Source: Pedobacter namyangjuensis
Lineage (GTDB): Bacteria > Bacteroidota > Bacteroidia > Sphingobacteriales > Sphingobacteriaceae
NCBI RefSeq assembly: GCF_003313325.1
Contig: NZ_QMHQ01000001.1
Coordinates: 124,001-188,000 of the forward strand
Direction: 5' to 3'
Length of the DNA: 64,000 bases
Shown here: positions 1-8,037 of the stretch, one piece after another
How positions within the stretch are numbered: the stretch's first letter is position 1
Layout of the letters: each line of letters starts with the position of its first letter
Program-made: the position numbers and the translations under genes
Notes under the pieces: model-generated
Database searches by the model: none
Told to the model about the DNA's origin: nothing
The model's input: the letters and a program-made list of their open reading frames with translations, nothing else

Positions 1-231
1 TATCTTTTTTTCTCGCGGTTGCGCTACTTTAACATAGTTTATATCCTGCAACAAATTTTTACGCCTAAAGCATAAAATTGCAATCCATATCACTATTAAA
101 GAAGTAAAGATTCGGTAGTATAAAATTTCTTCAGATGGAAACGCTTTTAGGTTACGCAAAGGGATTGCAAAGAAACCCCATATTGCAACAGATAAAAACG
201 CTGCTAATAGATAGCTAGATTTTGATTTCAA
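1..231 (-). CDS. EamA/RarD-type transporter, N-terminal part (cut by window edge)
   Basis: Seventy-seven codons are open from a TTG at 231 to the window edge. The N-terminus reads KSKSSYLLAAFLSVAIWGFF and continues with an IPLRNL segment and an SEEILYYRI segment. This matches the first helix of EamA/DMT permeases, in which RarD-like proteins carry a WG...P motif followed by EIL.xR. Two membrane segments are visible (about residues 7-24 and 43-57). The TTG directly follows the ridA stop codon, with AAAGGA at ribosome-binding distance, so the gene is probably translationally coupled to ridA. The family exports small metabolites; the substrate cannot be inferred. The TTG start is the only one that fits, as there is no upstream ATG before the ridA stop. 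Confidence 0.68.
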   Translation of the reverse strand, partial: MKSKSSYLLAAFLSVAIWGFFAIPLRNLKAFPSEEILYYRIFTSLIVIWIAILCFRRKNLLQDINYVKVAQPREKKI

Positions 232-612
232 TTATCCTTTGTAAGCGGTGATAGAAATTTCTACATTAACGCCTTTAGGCAAACCTTTTACAGCAACAGT
301 TTCCCTTGCCGGATACGTATCGGTAAAGTAAGATCCATAGATTTCATTTACTTCTGCAAATAAGCTCATATCCGATAAAAATATAGTTGTCTTTACAATA
401 TCTTCGAACGTATATTCAGACTCTATTAAAACAGCCTTAATGTTACGCATTACCTGATGTGTTTCGTCAGCTAATGAATCAAAATTTAATTCTCCGTTTT
501 CTGGGTTTATAGCAACTTGGCCAGAGGCGAATAAGAAACCGTTAGCCACTATCGCTTGACTATATGGACCTATAGGAGCAGGCGCTCCGGTAGTATTAAT
601 AATTTTTTTCAT
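232..612 (-). CDS. ridA: RidA family reactive intermediate deaminase
   Basis: A 126-residue protein of typical RidA (YjgF/YER057c/UK114) length. It has the GPYSQA motif at residues 15-20, the ASGQVAI strand at 29-35 and the conserved Arg103 and Glu118 of the active-site cleft (PARETVAV and NVEI). RidA trimers hydrolyse the enamine/imine intermediates released by PLP-dependent dehydratases and so protect other PLP enzymes. The gene lies 15 nt downstream of a small membrane protein gene and runs directly into a transporter gene, so the three probably form one transcript. The assignment to the family is secure; which imine is the main substrate is not visible. Confidence 0.93.
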   Translation of the reverse strand: MKKIINTTGAPAPIGPYSQAIVANGFLFASGQVAINPENGELNFDSLADETHQVMRNIKAVLIESEYTFEDIVKTTIFLSDMSLFAEVNEIYGSYFTDTYPARETVAVKGLPKGVNVEISITAYKG

Positions 613-627
613 TTTATATATTGATGA

Positions 628-759
628 TTAATTGCTAAAAAATATTTTCCAACAGATTCCGCCAATAAATAGCAGGATTGCAATTGCATTTATAATATGC
701 ATTACTTTAAGGTTAAAACTAGTTGGTCTGTTGGGATCTTTCTTTCTGAAAAAATACAT
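628..759 (-). CDS. small single-pass membrane protein (DUF6728-like), 43 aa
   Basis: A 43-codon frame begins with ATG at 759 and ends with TAA at 628, only 15 nt before the ridA start. The product starts MYFFRKKDPNRPTSFNLKVM, then has one hydrophobic helix (about residues 21-36, HIINAIAILLFIGGIC) and a short positive tail. A basic KKDPNRP head before a single helix resembles very short Bacteroidota membrane proteins that I recall as DUF6728; the family name is from memory. A terminator hairpin lies upstream of it (779-812), so it would be the first gene of the small protein-ridA-transporter unit. Function is unknown. The opposite strand also has an open frame here, but it runs through the terminator and into the OmpA gene and looks like a shadow. 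Confidence 0.62.
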   Translation of the reverse strand: MYFFRKKDPNRPTSFNLKVMHIINAIAILLFIGGICWKIFFSN

Positions 760-778
760 AGCCAAATGTAGGCATAAA

Positions 779-812
779 AAAAAACAGCCCCGAAATTTCG
801 GGGCTGTTTTTT
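779..812 (-). terminator. intrinsic terminator of the OmpA-like gene
   Basis: A perfect inverted repeat (AACAGCCCCGAAA against TTTCGGGGCTGTT) is flanked by A-run and T-run on both sides, so it can terminate in both directions. It lies 19 bp after the OmpA-like stop codon, read on the minus strand. Confidence 0.85.
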
Positions 813-830
813 ATATTGAATTAAGAAATA

Positions 831-2177
831 TTAGTTTCTTGAGTTTTCAACACGACGGTTTTGGATACGACCTTCTTCAGTATCGTTAGAAGCAATTGGG
901 TTAGCTTCGCCAAATCCTTTAGTAGTTACCTGGTTAGCAGCAACACCTGAATTAACTAAATAAGTTTTTACAGAGTTAGCTCTATCTTTAGATAATTTCA
1001 TATTGTATGCAGCAGTACCTTCGCTAGAAGCGTAACCTTTAGTAGTTACTTTACCACCGTTTTCACGCAATACTGAAGATAATTTATCTAAAGTAGGGTA
1101 AGATTCAGTTTTTAAAACTGAAGAGTTGAATTCGAACTGGATAGTTTCGAAACCTGTTACGTTTGAGTTTTCAGTTGGAGCTACAACAGTAGTTGGAACT
1201 GGAAGTGGACAACCTGAACCGTCTACTTTAGTACCAGCTGGAGTACCAGCACATTTGTCAAACTGATCAGAAACACCATCACCATCAGTATCTTTTTTCA
1301 AATCTTCAACAGATTTTTCTACGTTAGATACACGGTTTTTCAATGCTTCAACTTCTTGACGTAATGTAGGATCTTTTAATTCATCATACATCATAGCTAC
1401 TGGGTTAACCCAATCCAAGTTCGGTTTTGCTTTCGAACCTAAAGAGAATTCTAAACCTGCGTTAGCATAAGAGAATTTATCTTTAGAAGTACCACCAGCA
1501 TAAACACCATCAACGTTATCACCATCAACAAAGTTCATTGTATAAGCTAAGTTGAAAGATACACGGTCAGATACTTTAAATTTAATACCAGCACCTACAG
1601 GGATGTAAGCTTCTTTGATAAAATCTTTATCTCTATCTTCACCATATTGACCTTTAAAGTCTGTAGTAGTTCCGTTAGCCACAGTTACTTTTGGGTTATA
1701 AGCCATTAAACCATAACCAGCAGTAACGAAGAAGTTAACTGAATTTTCGCGACGTAAGAAATCTACAGTAGCAACGTTTACAACACCTCTTAAATCAGCT
1801 GCGTATTGTAAATCTGTTTCGAATTCTCTAACACCGTTTCTGATTCCGCCTACAGCATCTTTGTTAGTTCCAGATAATTTTCCACGGAAAATGTTACCTT
1901 CTAAACCAAATGCGTGACCTAATTGCTTGCGTAATGAGATACCGTAACCTAAGTTAACGTCCCAGTTAGTAAAGTCGTTAGAACCACCGATAAAAGCAAC
2001 TGGCGCTAATACACCACCGTTAACACCGATAGACCAAGTTCTGTACTGTCCTCTTCCACCGAATACTTTCGCAGAAGAACTAGTTGCTGGAGAATCTTGA
2101 GCGCTAGCAAGAGAGGTTAATCCCATTACTGCTACTAAAGAGGCTACAACACCTTTTTTTAAAGTAGAATAATTCAT
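831..2177 (-). CDS. OmpA family outer-membrane protein
   Basis: A 448-residue porin-like protein. Residues 1-26 form a signal peptide ending ASAQ. Residues about 45-250 have the alternating pattern of an eight-strand outer-membrane barrel (repeated aromatic/glycine strands). A short coiled stretch follows (LRQEVEALKNRVSNVEKSV, about 275-293), then a thrombospondin type 3 calcium repeat (DTDGDGVSDQFD, about 298-309) and a C-terminal OmpA-like peptidoglycan-binding domain (about 340-448, with LSKDRANSVKTYLVN and GEANPIASN). The protein should link outer membrane and peptidoglycan. It stands alone between a strong terminator and a decayed gene. A TTTG/AATATTTG pair upstream of 2177 may be its promoter, but spacing is not ideal. 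Confidence 0.93.
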   Translation of the reverse strand: MNYSTLKKGVVASLVAVMGLTSLASAQDSPATSSSAKVFGGRGQYRTWSIGVNGGVLAPVAFIGGSNDFTNWDVNLGYGISLRKQLGHAFGLEGNIFRGKLSGTNKDAVGGIRNGVREFETDLQYAADLRGVVNVATVDFLRRENSVNFFVTAGYGLMAYNPKVTVANGTTTDFKGQYGEDRDKDFIKEAYIPVGAGIKFKVSDRVSFNLAYTMNFVDGDNVDGVYAGGTSKDKFSYANAGLEFSLGSKAKPNLDWVNPVAMMYDELKDPTLRQEVEALKNRVSNVEKSVEDLKKDTDGDGVSDQFDKCAGTPAGTKVDGSGCPLPVPTTVVAPTENSNVTGFETIQFEFNSSVLKTESYPTLDKLSSVLRENGGKVTTKGYASSEGTAAYNMKLSKDRANSVKTYLVNSGVAANQVTTKGFGEANPIASNDTEEGRIQNRRVENSRN

Positions 2178-2348
2178 AATTTTCTTTTTTAAGGTTAAAC
2201 AAATATTAATTGTATAATTTTTTGTAAGACAAAATTAAACAAATTTTTATAATCTCAAAACCAACGTACAAACTCCGTTCCAAACTTCACTACAAGGGGT
2301 GAATTTATTACATTTGGCAATATTGTCCGTCTTAAAGATATTTATTTA

Positions 2349-3103
2349 TTGAAATACAAGCAAATTAACAATTCGCTTTTTAGCTTGAACAGAAAAAATC
2401 TAATAAAAGCGCCTCCTAGCAACGCGATAGCCATATTCATTCTAATGACGAGTTCCTAAGGAGCAGAGATCAAAAATTTTCTTTTTAAGCAAACCTTGAC
2501 CTTTTTAACCTATCTGGCATTAATCAAGAAAAATCAATTCTTTTAATCTTTCCCAACTGTCCTAATCCACTGTACAGATAAGTCCTATTTTTAAGACAGA
2601 CTATTGATTACATTAAATTATGGGAGGGACATAAGTATACCAGACAACAGGCCGAACAAACTTGTACTATTAAAAACGTACTTTGTTAGATTATTTCAAA
2701 ACTATTTACATAGTATAATACACTATGCGGAATGTATTTACTAACACAAACGAAAATGATAGATATCCCCATTAAGTTCCTTATCGTAACATTCGATTTA
2801 ATGAGCATATAAGAAATAAACATGCGCTTTATAAACACGAAAGAGTTGCGCCAATTATGAGAAAGCTTCGTGCCATTAAGTCAGACATTGAGGTAGAACT
2901 TGCCCAATAACTTCTACGTTCCAATCATCGCCTCTGGCAACAATGCGAATATTTTGTATTACCACGATAACATTTTATGCATGGAAACACACATTACCTC
3001 GGACTGGATGTTCACGATATTAGTAACCAAAGATGGTAATTTCGATTTAACCGCTAAACCGCCAATTATTGCGGAGGAAATTGAAAAGCTTATGAACGCT
3101 TAA
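2349..3103 (+). pseudogene. relic of aminopeptidase P (Xaa-Pro aminopeptidase, M24B)
   Basis: Fragments of one family line up in order but in shifting frames. From 2349: KYKQINNSLFSLNRKNLIKA. Then an IAIF...NDEF segment, then DLFNLSGINQEKSILLIFP (near 2490-2560), WEGHKYTRQQAEQ (near 2620), a YLHSIIHYAECIY segment (near 2705), NTNENDRY, HERVAPIMRKLRAIKSDIEV (2838-2900), FYVPIIASGNNANILYYHDN (2910-2970) and the C-terminal GNFDLTAKPPIIAEEIEKLM ending at 3103. These follow the order of Bacteroidota aminopeptidase P. The relic spans 755 bp where an intact gene needs about 1,290. It has several frameshifts and in-frame stops, and the block with the five metal ligands of the M24 fold is deleted. The open frame at 2900-3103 is the tail of this relic, not a gene. 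Its end overlaps the meaB stop by 14 bp. Confidence 0.88.
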
Positions 3104-3986
3104 GGTATTCTTCCGCAAATTGATAAACATTAAAACTAACTTCAGCAAAAGCTTTGTCTACTGCTAGCCGTAGCTTCTGTTGGTCTATATCTTTCATTTT
3201 ATAATGTTGAATAAGTTTTAGTGCCTTATCGGCAAGCAAGAACCTTTTTCTGTCATCAGCTAATTTAATAGGGGTTAATATCCATTGCAAAAGTTCCTCA
3301 ATTCCCTCACCTTTATCGGCAACGGTTTTAAAAACCGGAATAATCTCCGTTTGCTGATGAACCATTTTTTTGAGGTTGTTGGCAAAGTTATTTGCACCAT
3401 CTCTATCAGCTTTATTAACAACAAAAGCTTGGGCAATTTCCATCAACCCAGATTTTATATTTTGTATTTCATCCCCCGATTCTGGCACTAATACTACGAT
3501 GGTTTTATCTGCCAAACCTGCAATTTCAACTTCCGATTGCCCAACCCCAACGGTTTCTACCAAAATCAAATCGAAATTTGAAGCTTTTAGTATATCTAGC
3601 ATCTCTAACGTTTTTACAGATATACCACCCAAAGCACCTCTAGTTGCAACAGAACGAATAAAGACGTTAGACTTGTTGAACTGTTGAGACATTCTAACCC
3701 TATCTCCTAAAAGAGAACCAAAATTGAATGGAGATGTTGGATCTACAGCTAAAACAGCAATGCGCTTATCATCGTTTAAAAAAGAATTGATGATTGTATT
3801 TACTAAAGTACTTTTACCTGCTCCCGGAGGACCAGTTATACCCACCACAGGTATGTTTTTTATGATGAGCGATCTTAACAATGCTGACGAGGGCTCAATA
3901 TCATTTTCTACCAGCGTCAAAGCTCTAGCTAAAACTTTAAAATCTCCAGCAAGTATGCCTTTTATTAAATCATCTACTGATTTCAT
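3090..3986 (-). CDS. meaB: methylmalonyl-CoA mutase-associated GTPase MeaB
   Basis: A 298-residue G3E-type P-loop GTPase. Walker A is GPPGAGKST (52-60), with the family-specific VDPTSPF segment (about 81-87), the LVETVGVGQSEVEI switch region (about 141-154) and the NKAD guanine-specificity motif (about 191-194). MeaB/ArgK proteins load and protect adenosylcobalamin-dependent methylmalonyl-CoA mutase. No mutase subunit is in the window. The gene is convergent with the aminopeptidase P relic, and its stop codon lies inside the relic. The length is slightly short of the usual 310-330, mainly at the N-terminus. The older name LAO/AO transport ATPase (ArgK) refers to the same family. Confidence 0.92.
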   Translation of the reverse strand: MKSVDDLIKGILAGDFKVLARALTLVENDIEPSSALLRSLIIKNIPVVGITGPPGAGKSTLVNTIINSFLNDDKRIAVLAVDPTSPFNFGSLLGDRVRMSQQFNKSNVFIRSVATRGALGGISVKTLEMLDILKASNFDLILVETVGVGQSEVEIAGLADKTIVVLVPESGDEIQNIKSGLMEIAQAFVVNKADRDGANNFANNLKKMVHQQTEIIPVFKTVADKGEGIEELLQWILTPIKLADDRKRFLLADKALKLIQHYKMKDIDQQKLRLAVDKAFAEVSFNVYQFAEEYLKRS

Positions 3987-4123
3987 ATTTGCAAATAAAC
4001 ATATTTTTTTGCTTTACAACTTAAATATAAATGCTTATGCACTGTAATATTTGCTCTTACAGAACCATTATTAAAATAAACAAATAACAAAATGTGTACC
4101 TTTAGGCCCTTTAACCGTTTTTA

Positions 4124-5947
4124 ATGAAAACTTATTTTAGATTAATATCTTTTGCTAAGCCAATTGAAAAATTCGCTATTCCTTATATAATAACTACACT
4201 ATTCGCCATTGTATTTAATACCTTTTTATTTACGCTTTTAGGCCCAATAATGAATACGTTGTTTATCCAACCATGTGATGACCAGATAAACACTGTGGCA
4301 AAAGATGCTTCATGGAACCCTATGAGCATGTTCAATGAGTATATAGAGCAGATAATACTTAAACATGATGAGATTTATGCTTTGAAAGTAATTTGCGTTG
4401 CTGTTATTGTAACCGTTTTCTTAACCAATTTCTTCCGCTATTTCTCTCAGAGGTATATGGAAGACCTTAGAGTACACACCTTACTTAACTTAAGAAGATC
4501 TGTTTTTGAAAGTGTAATGAACCTGCACGTAGGATACTTTAATAATGAACGTAAAGGCGACATTATTTCCAAAGTTGCGAATGATGTTCAGGTGGTGCAA
4601 TTTACGGTTACTAATACATTACAGGTTATTTTCAAGGAGCCTCTGCAACTTATCTTTTTTATTGCTGTACTCGTATCAATCTCCTTAAAATTAACATTAT
4701 TCTCGTTACTCGTTATACCTATTTCTGGTTTCTTGATAAGCAAGATTGTAAAGCGTTTAAAACAACAGTCAACTCTAGCACACGAATCTTTTGCTAAAAT
4801 GATTGGATTTTTAGATGAAGCATTAAGCGGAATTAAAATTATAAAAGCCTTTAATGCAACTTTTAGAATAAAGCAGAAATTTCAGGATGAGAACGAGTTC
4901 TATTCAAATTTGAACAGAAAAATGGCTAGAAGACAACAGTCGGCATCTCCAGTTTCCCAAACGTTGGGCGTACTTGTTGTGGTTTTTATTTTACTATACG
5001 GTGGAACAATGATATTGAGTGGAAATAGTGATTTAGAACCAGGAAAATTTGTAATTTATCTTGCTACATTCTCTCAAGTGATGCAGCCTATTAAAGCAAT
5101 TACAGACTCTTTTAGTGGCATACATTCAGGTATTGCGGCCGGCGAACGGGTTTTGGGACTGATTGATACCAAACCGGAATTAATTAATAAGGCAGACGCA
5201 ATAACACTAAACGATTTTAAAGACAAGCTTACTTTAAAAAACGTGTCATTTAATTATGGAGACAAAGAGGTACTAAAAAATATTTCTTTGGAAATTGAAA
5301 AAGGTAAAACGGTTGCGCTTGTCGGTCCATCTGGTGGTGGAAAAAGCACGCTAATGGATCTAATTCCTCGTTTCCATGATCCTAAAACCGGATCAATCGA
5401 GATTGACGGTATAAATTATAAAGATTTAACTGTTGAGAGTATTCGTGGTAAAATGGGTATAGTTAACCAGGAATCATTTCTTTTTAACGATACGATTTTT
5501 AACAATATCGCCTTTGGCAAACCAGACGCTACAGAAGAAGAGGTAATAAACGCGGCAAAAATTGCTAATGCCCACGAATTCATTCTGAGCAAGGAAGAGG
5601 GATACCAAAGTACTGTAGGTGATAGAGGAAACAAACTTTCTGGCGGACAAAAGCAAAGAATTTGTATTGCGAGAGCTGTTTTAGCCAATCCTCCAATTAT
5701 GCTATTAGATGAGGCAACTTCTGCTTTAGATACAGAATCTGAGAAATTAGTACAAGATGCGCTAAATAATTTAATGCAAAACAGAACTTCTGTAGTTATT
5801 GCCCATCGACTAAGTACAATACAACAGGCTGACGTAATTGTTGTAATAGACAAAGGTCAGATTACGGAAAGCGGAAGTCATTCTGAGCTTATGTCACGAA
5901 ATGGGCTTTACAAACGTTTAATAGACATGCAAACCTTTAATGATTAA
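4124..5947 (+). CDS. MsbA-like ABC exporter (permease and ATPase fused)
   Basis: A 607-residue half-transporter. Residues about 15-330 form the six-helix ABC_membrane domain. The nucleotide-binding domain has Walker A GPSGGGKST (about 402-410), signature LSGGQKQR (about 505-512), Walker B IMLLDEATSALD (about 525-536) and H-loop VIAHRLST (about 560-567). It should work as a homodimer in the inner membrane, exporting lipids such as lipid A-core or hydrophobic drugs. A glycosyltransferase gene follows 43 bp downstream on the same strand, which fits a role in envelope lipids, but the substrate cannot be read from the sequence. An approximate promoter core (TACCTTTA) lies about 30 bp before the ATG. 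Confidence 0.93.
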   Translation: MKTYFRLISFAKPIEKFAIPYIITTLFAIVFNTFLFTLLGPIMNTLFIQPCDDQINTVAKDASWNPMSMFNEYIEQIILKHDEIYALKVICVAVIVTVFLTNFFRYFSQRYMEDLRVHTLLNLRRSVFESVMNLHVGYFNNERKGDIISKVANDVQVVQFTVTNTLQVIFKEPLQLIFFIAVLVSISLKLTLFSLLVIPISGFLISKIVKRLKQQSTLAHESFAKMIGFLDEALSGIKIIKAFNATFRIKQKFQDENEFYSNLNRKMARRQQSASPVSQTLGVLVVVFILLYGGTMILSGNSDLEPGKFVIYLATFSQVMQPIKAITDSFSGIHSGIAAGERVLGLIDTKPELINKADAITLNDFKDKLTLKNVSFNYGDKEVLKNISLEIEKGKTVALVGPSGGGKSTLMDLIPRFHDPKTGSIEIDGINYKDLTVESIRGKMGIVNQESFLFNDTIFNNIAFGKPDATEEEVINAAKIANAHEFILSKEEGYQSTVGDRGNKLSGGQKQRICIARAVLANPPIMLLDEATSALDTESEKLVQDALNNLMQNRTSVVIAHRLSTIQQADVIVVIDKGQITESGSHSELMSRNGLYKRLIDMQTFND

Positions 5948-5990
5948 AGTTTAACGGCTTTAGCAGATCATGAACAGTAAAATAAATTAA

Positions 5991-6821
5991 ATGCCAAAAA
6001 TTTCGATTTTAACAATTAACCTAAATAATCTAAGTGGATTAAAAAAAACTTGTGAAAGTGTTTTTTCGCAAGAATATAATGATTACGAATTTATTATAGT
6101 TGATGGAAATAGCAAAGATGGAAGCAAAGAGTACATAGCTTCTATTAGCGATAAATTAACAACTTACATTAGTGAGCCAGATAACGGAATTTATAGCGCT
6201 ATGAATAAAGGGATTAGGCTAGCCAAAGGAGATTACGTTTATTTTCTAAATAGTGGGGATATTTTGCATGACGTAAAAACACTGCAAGGCGTTACCTCTA
6301 AAATGCATAGCAACCTAGATCTTTACTATGGTGATTTAATTTATAATTGGCCTGAAGGGCCTCAAGTTGCTTCCTTTCCTAAAATACTTTCCTATCCATT
6401 TTTTATAGTCGACAATATTAATCACCAAGCTTGTTTTATAAAGCGAATATTGTTTGATGAAATTTTTTATTATAACGAGAATTATAAAATAATTTCTGAT
6501 TGGGAGTTTCTAATATACGCTGTAGTTAAGTTGGAGATTTCTTACCAGCACCTTGATATGTTAATTAGCATCTACGATACATCTGGAGTTTCGACAGATA
6601 TAAAAAACCGAAAGGCTATTTACGCAGACAAAGATGAGGTTATAAAAAAATATTTCCCAATGTTCGCGTACGATTATAGAGAGATTGCAGATTTAAGAGT
6701 TAAACGGGTAAGACAGTTTTTCCATATCCGCAAGCATAAAATCGCTTTTAGATTTCTTAAATGGTTTATGAGTTTCCTTCTTCTTTTTTTACCTAAAGCC
6801 AAATATAAATCCGAGTATTAA
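5991..6821 (+). CDS. family 2 glycosyltransferase
   Basis: A 276-residue GT-A enzyme. The N-terminus MPKISILTINLNN leads to the nucleotide-binding strand FIIVDGNSKDGS (about 33-44), then PDNGIYSAMNKGI (63-75) and the metal-binding region YFLNSGD (about 85-91), with a later SDWEFLI motif (about 165-171). This pattern is that of small inverting GT2 enzymes that add a sugar to cell-surface polysaccharide or lipid carrier. It lies 43 bp downstream of the ABC exporter and probably shares its transcript. The C-terminal 30 residues are basic and hydrophobic, compatible with membrane association. Donor and acceptor are unknown. Confidence 0.88.
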   Translation: MPKISILTINLNNLSGLKKTCESVFSQEYNDYEFIIVDGNSKDGSKEYIASISDKLTTYISEPDNGIYSAMNKGIRLAKGDYVYFLNSGDILHDVKTLQGVTSKMHSNLDLYYGDLIYNWPEGPQVASFPKILSYPFFIVDNINHQACFIKRILFDEIFYYNENYKIISDWEFLIYAVVKLEISYQHLDMLISIYDTSGVSTDIKNRKAIYADKDEVIKKYFPMFAYDYREIADLRVKRVRQFFHIRKHKIAFRFLKWFMSFLLLFLPKAKYKSEY

Positions 6822-6928
6822 TTCTTGCGATTAAACTACAATTTATACTGTTAGCTATTATCTTTATCCGATTCAGCAAAAATACTATTCTGTAGTTATA
6901 CTTATTTTTGTACAGTGGAATGAAAAAG

Positions 6929-7876
6929 TTAGAAAGAAAATATCTTTTTTAACCACCTTTTAAGTCTTTTCTTTTTTGTGTTATTTCTTTTAATTTCAGC
7001 GATTTTATCTCTTAAACCAAATTCTTCGAATAAAAGATTATAATCAGCTTGGTCTTGAGGCATTATAATGTTTGGGTGCTTAAGCTCTTCTATCTCTTCT
7101 AATGGAACATTTGCAAACGGGCTATTCGCATTTAAGGTATTTTCGGCAAACTCACCAAAACCTATATTACTTACTAAATTATAATTTGGTACAACCGTTA
7201 AAGAATGACCTAGGAGATGAGCAAAAGTAACCTGATAATCCCATGTATCTATTTTTCCTGCTTTTGTATCATTAAATATCTCTACCCACCTATCAACAAT
7301 TAACTTGTCTCCGAAAATTTGCATTAATGGCTCTTGAATTTCTTCAGCTTCAAACTGATTGAGATTTTTATCATAACTAGCCCATGACCTTTTCCAAGTC
7401 GCCCAACCCCAGCCATTGGTTAAATTAGAGAAATAGTAAGATGCATCGCCCCATTTCTTTTTTGTATTGAAATTAAAACCAGATATTAGCCAAATTCTCT
7501 TGTCGTCCCTGTATCGCTCTAATAAATTATCGCAATACGAGAAAAAAGTAGGCGCAGGCAGGCAGTCATGTTCCAAAATAATGCCTTCATCCTCGTTCTC
7601 AAAAAACCAATCAATTGCCGATGATATTGCTTCTTTTGGACCAACATTTTCTGCTCGAAGCAAGGTAAAAACTTCGCATTCCCAATCTATAAAATCCAAA
7701 ACCGCAGTTATCACATTGGCACATTTTATAGCTTCTTCCGCTCTTCCCGGGCGTGGCCCATCAGCAGTGATATATAACTTCTTAGGTTTCGCCAGCTTAA
7801 TTTGAGCCAATACTTTTAATGTTGTATCTAACCTATTGAAAATTATAAAGAGGATTGACGATTTTGTTTGGTACAT
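6929..7876 (-). CDS. glycosyltransferase-like protein (HlpA-like, GT-A fold)
   Basis: A 315-residue protein with a nucleotide-diphospho-sugar transferase fold. The start SSILFIIFNRLDTTLKVL resembles GT-A beta1, followed by KLYITADGPRPGR (about 32-44), a GIILEHDCLP motif with acidic metal ligands (about 118-127) and NGWGWATWKRSW (about 164-175). This combination is typical of Bacteroidota sugar transferases often labelled hemolytic protein HlpA-like, where the haemolysin label has no functional meaning. The C-terminus is strongly basic (NNTKKKRLKRWLKKIF). It converges with the family 2 glycosyltransferase upstream, about 110 bp away, and is probably transcribed alone. Confidence 0.78.
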   Translation of the reverse strand: MYQTKSSILFIIFNRLDTTLKVLAQIKLAKPKKLYITADGPRPGRAEEAIKCANVITAVLDFIDWECEVFTLLRAENVGPKEAISSAIDWFFENEDEGIILEHDCLPAPTFFSYCDNLLERYRDDKRIWLISGFNFNTKKKWGDASYYFSNLTNGWGWATWKRSWASYDKNLNQFEAEEIQEPLMQIFGDKLIVDRWVEIFNDTKAGKIDTWDYQVTFAHLLGHSLTVVPNYNLVSNIGFGEFAENTLNANSPFANVPLEEIEELKHPNIIMPQDQADYNLLFEEFGLRDKIAEIKRNNTKKKRLKRWLKKIFSF

Positions 7877-7983
7877 GCTTTATTTTTGAAGCGGTAATAT
7901 AATCCAATCCTTATTTTGCCGAATGGGAGTTCTTATAATAACAAATTTAAGTAAAACAGACTGCTATTTTAAAATATCTTTAT

Positions 7984-8014
7984 AAAAAAAGGAGCTCTGA
8001 GATTTCAGAGCTCC
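7984..8014 (-). terminator. intrinsic terminator of the rimP-nusA-infB operon
   Basis: A 10-bp perfect stem (GGAGCTCTGA, loop GATT) is followed on the minus strand by seven T. It begins 24 bp after the infB stop codon. Confidence 0.88.
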
Positions 8015-8037
8015 TTCATATATAAGTACAAAGCTTT

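Noticed and set aside
632..889. 85-codon plus-strand frame near ridA
   Set aside because: It runs through the terminator and into the OmpA gene. The opposite strand holds a better small gene at 628-759.
2900..3103. 67-codon plus-strand frame taken as a separate gene
   Set aside because: Its product aligns with two non-adjacent pieces of aminopeptidase P joined by a deletion. It is part of the relic.
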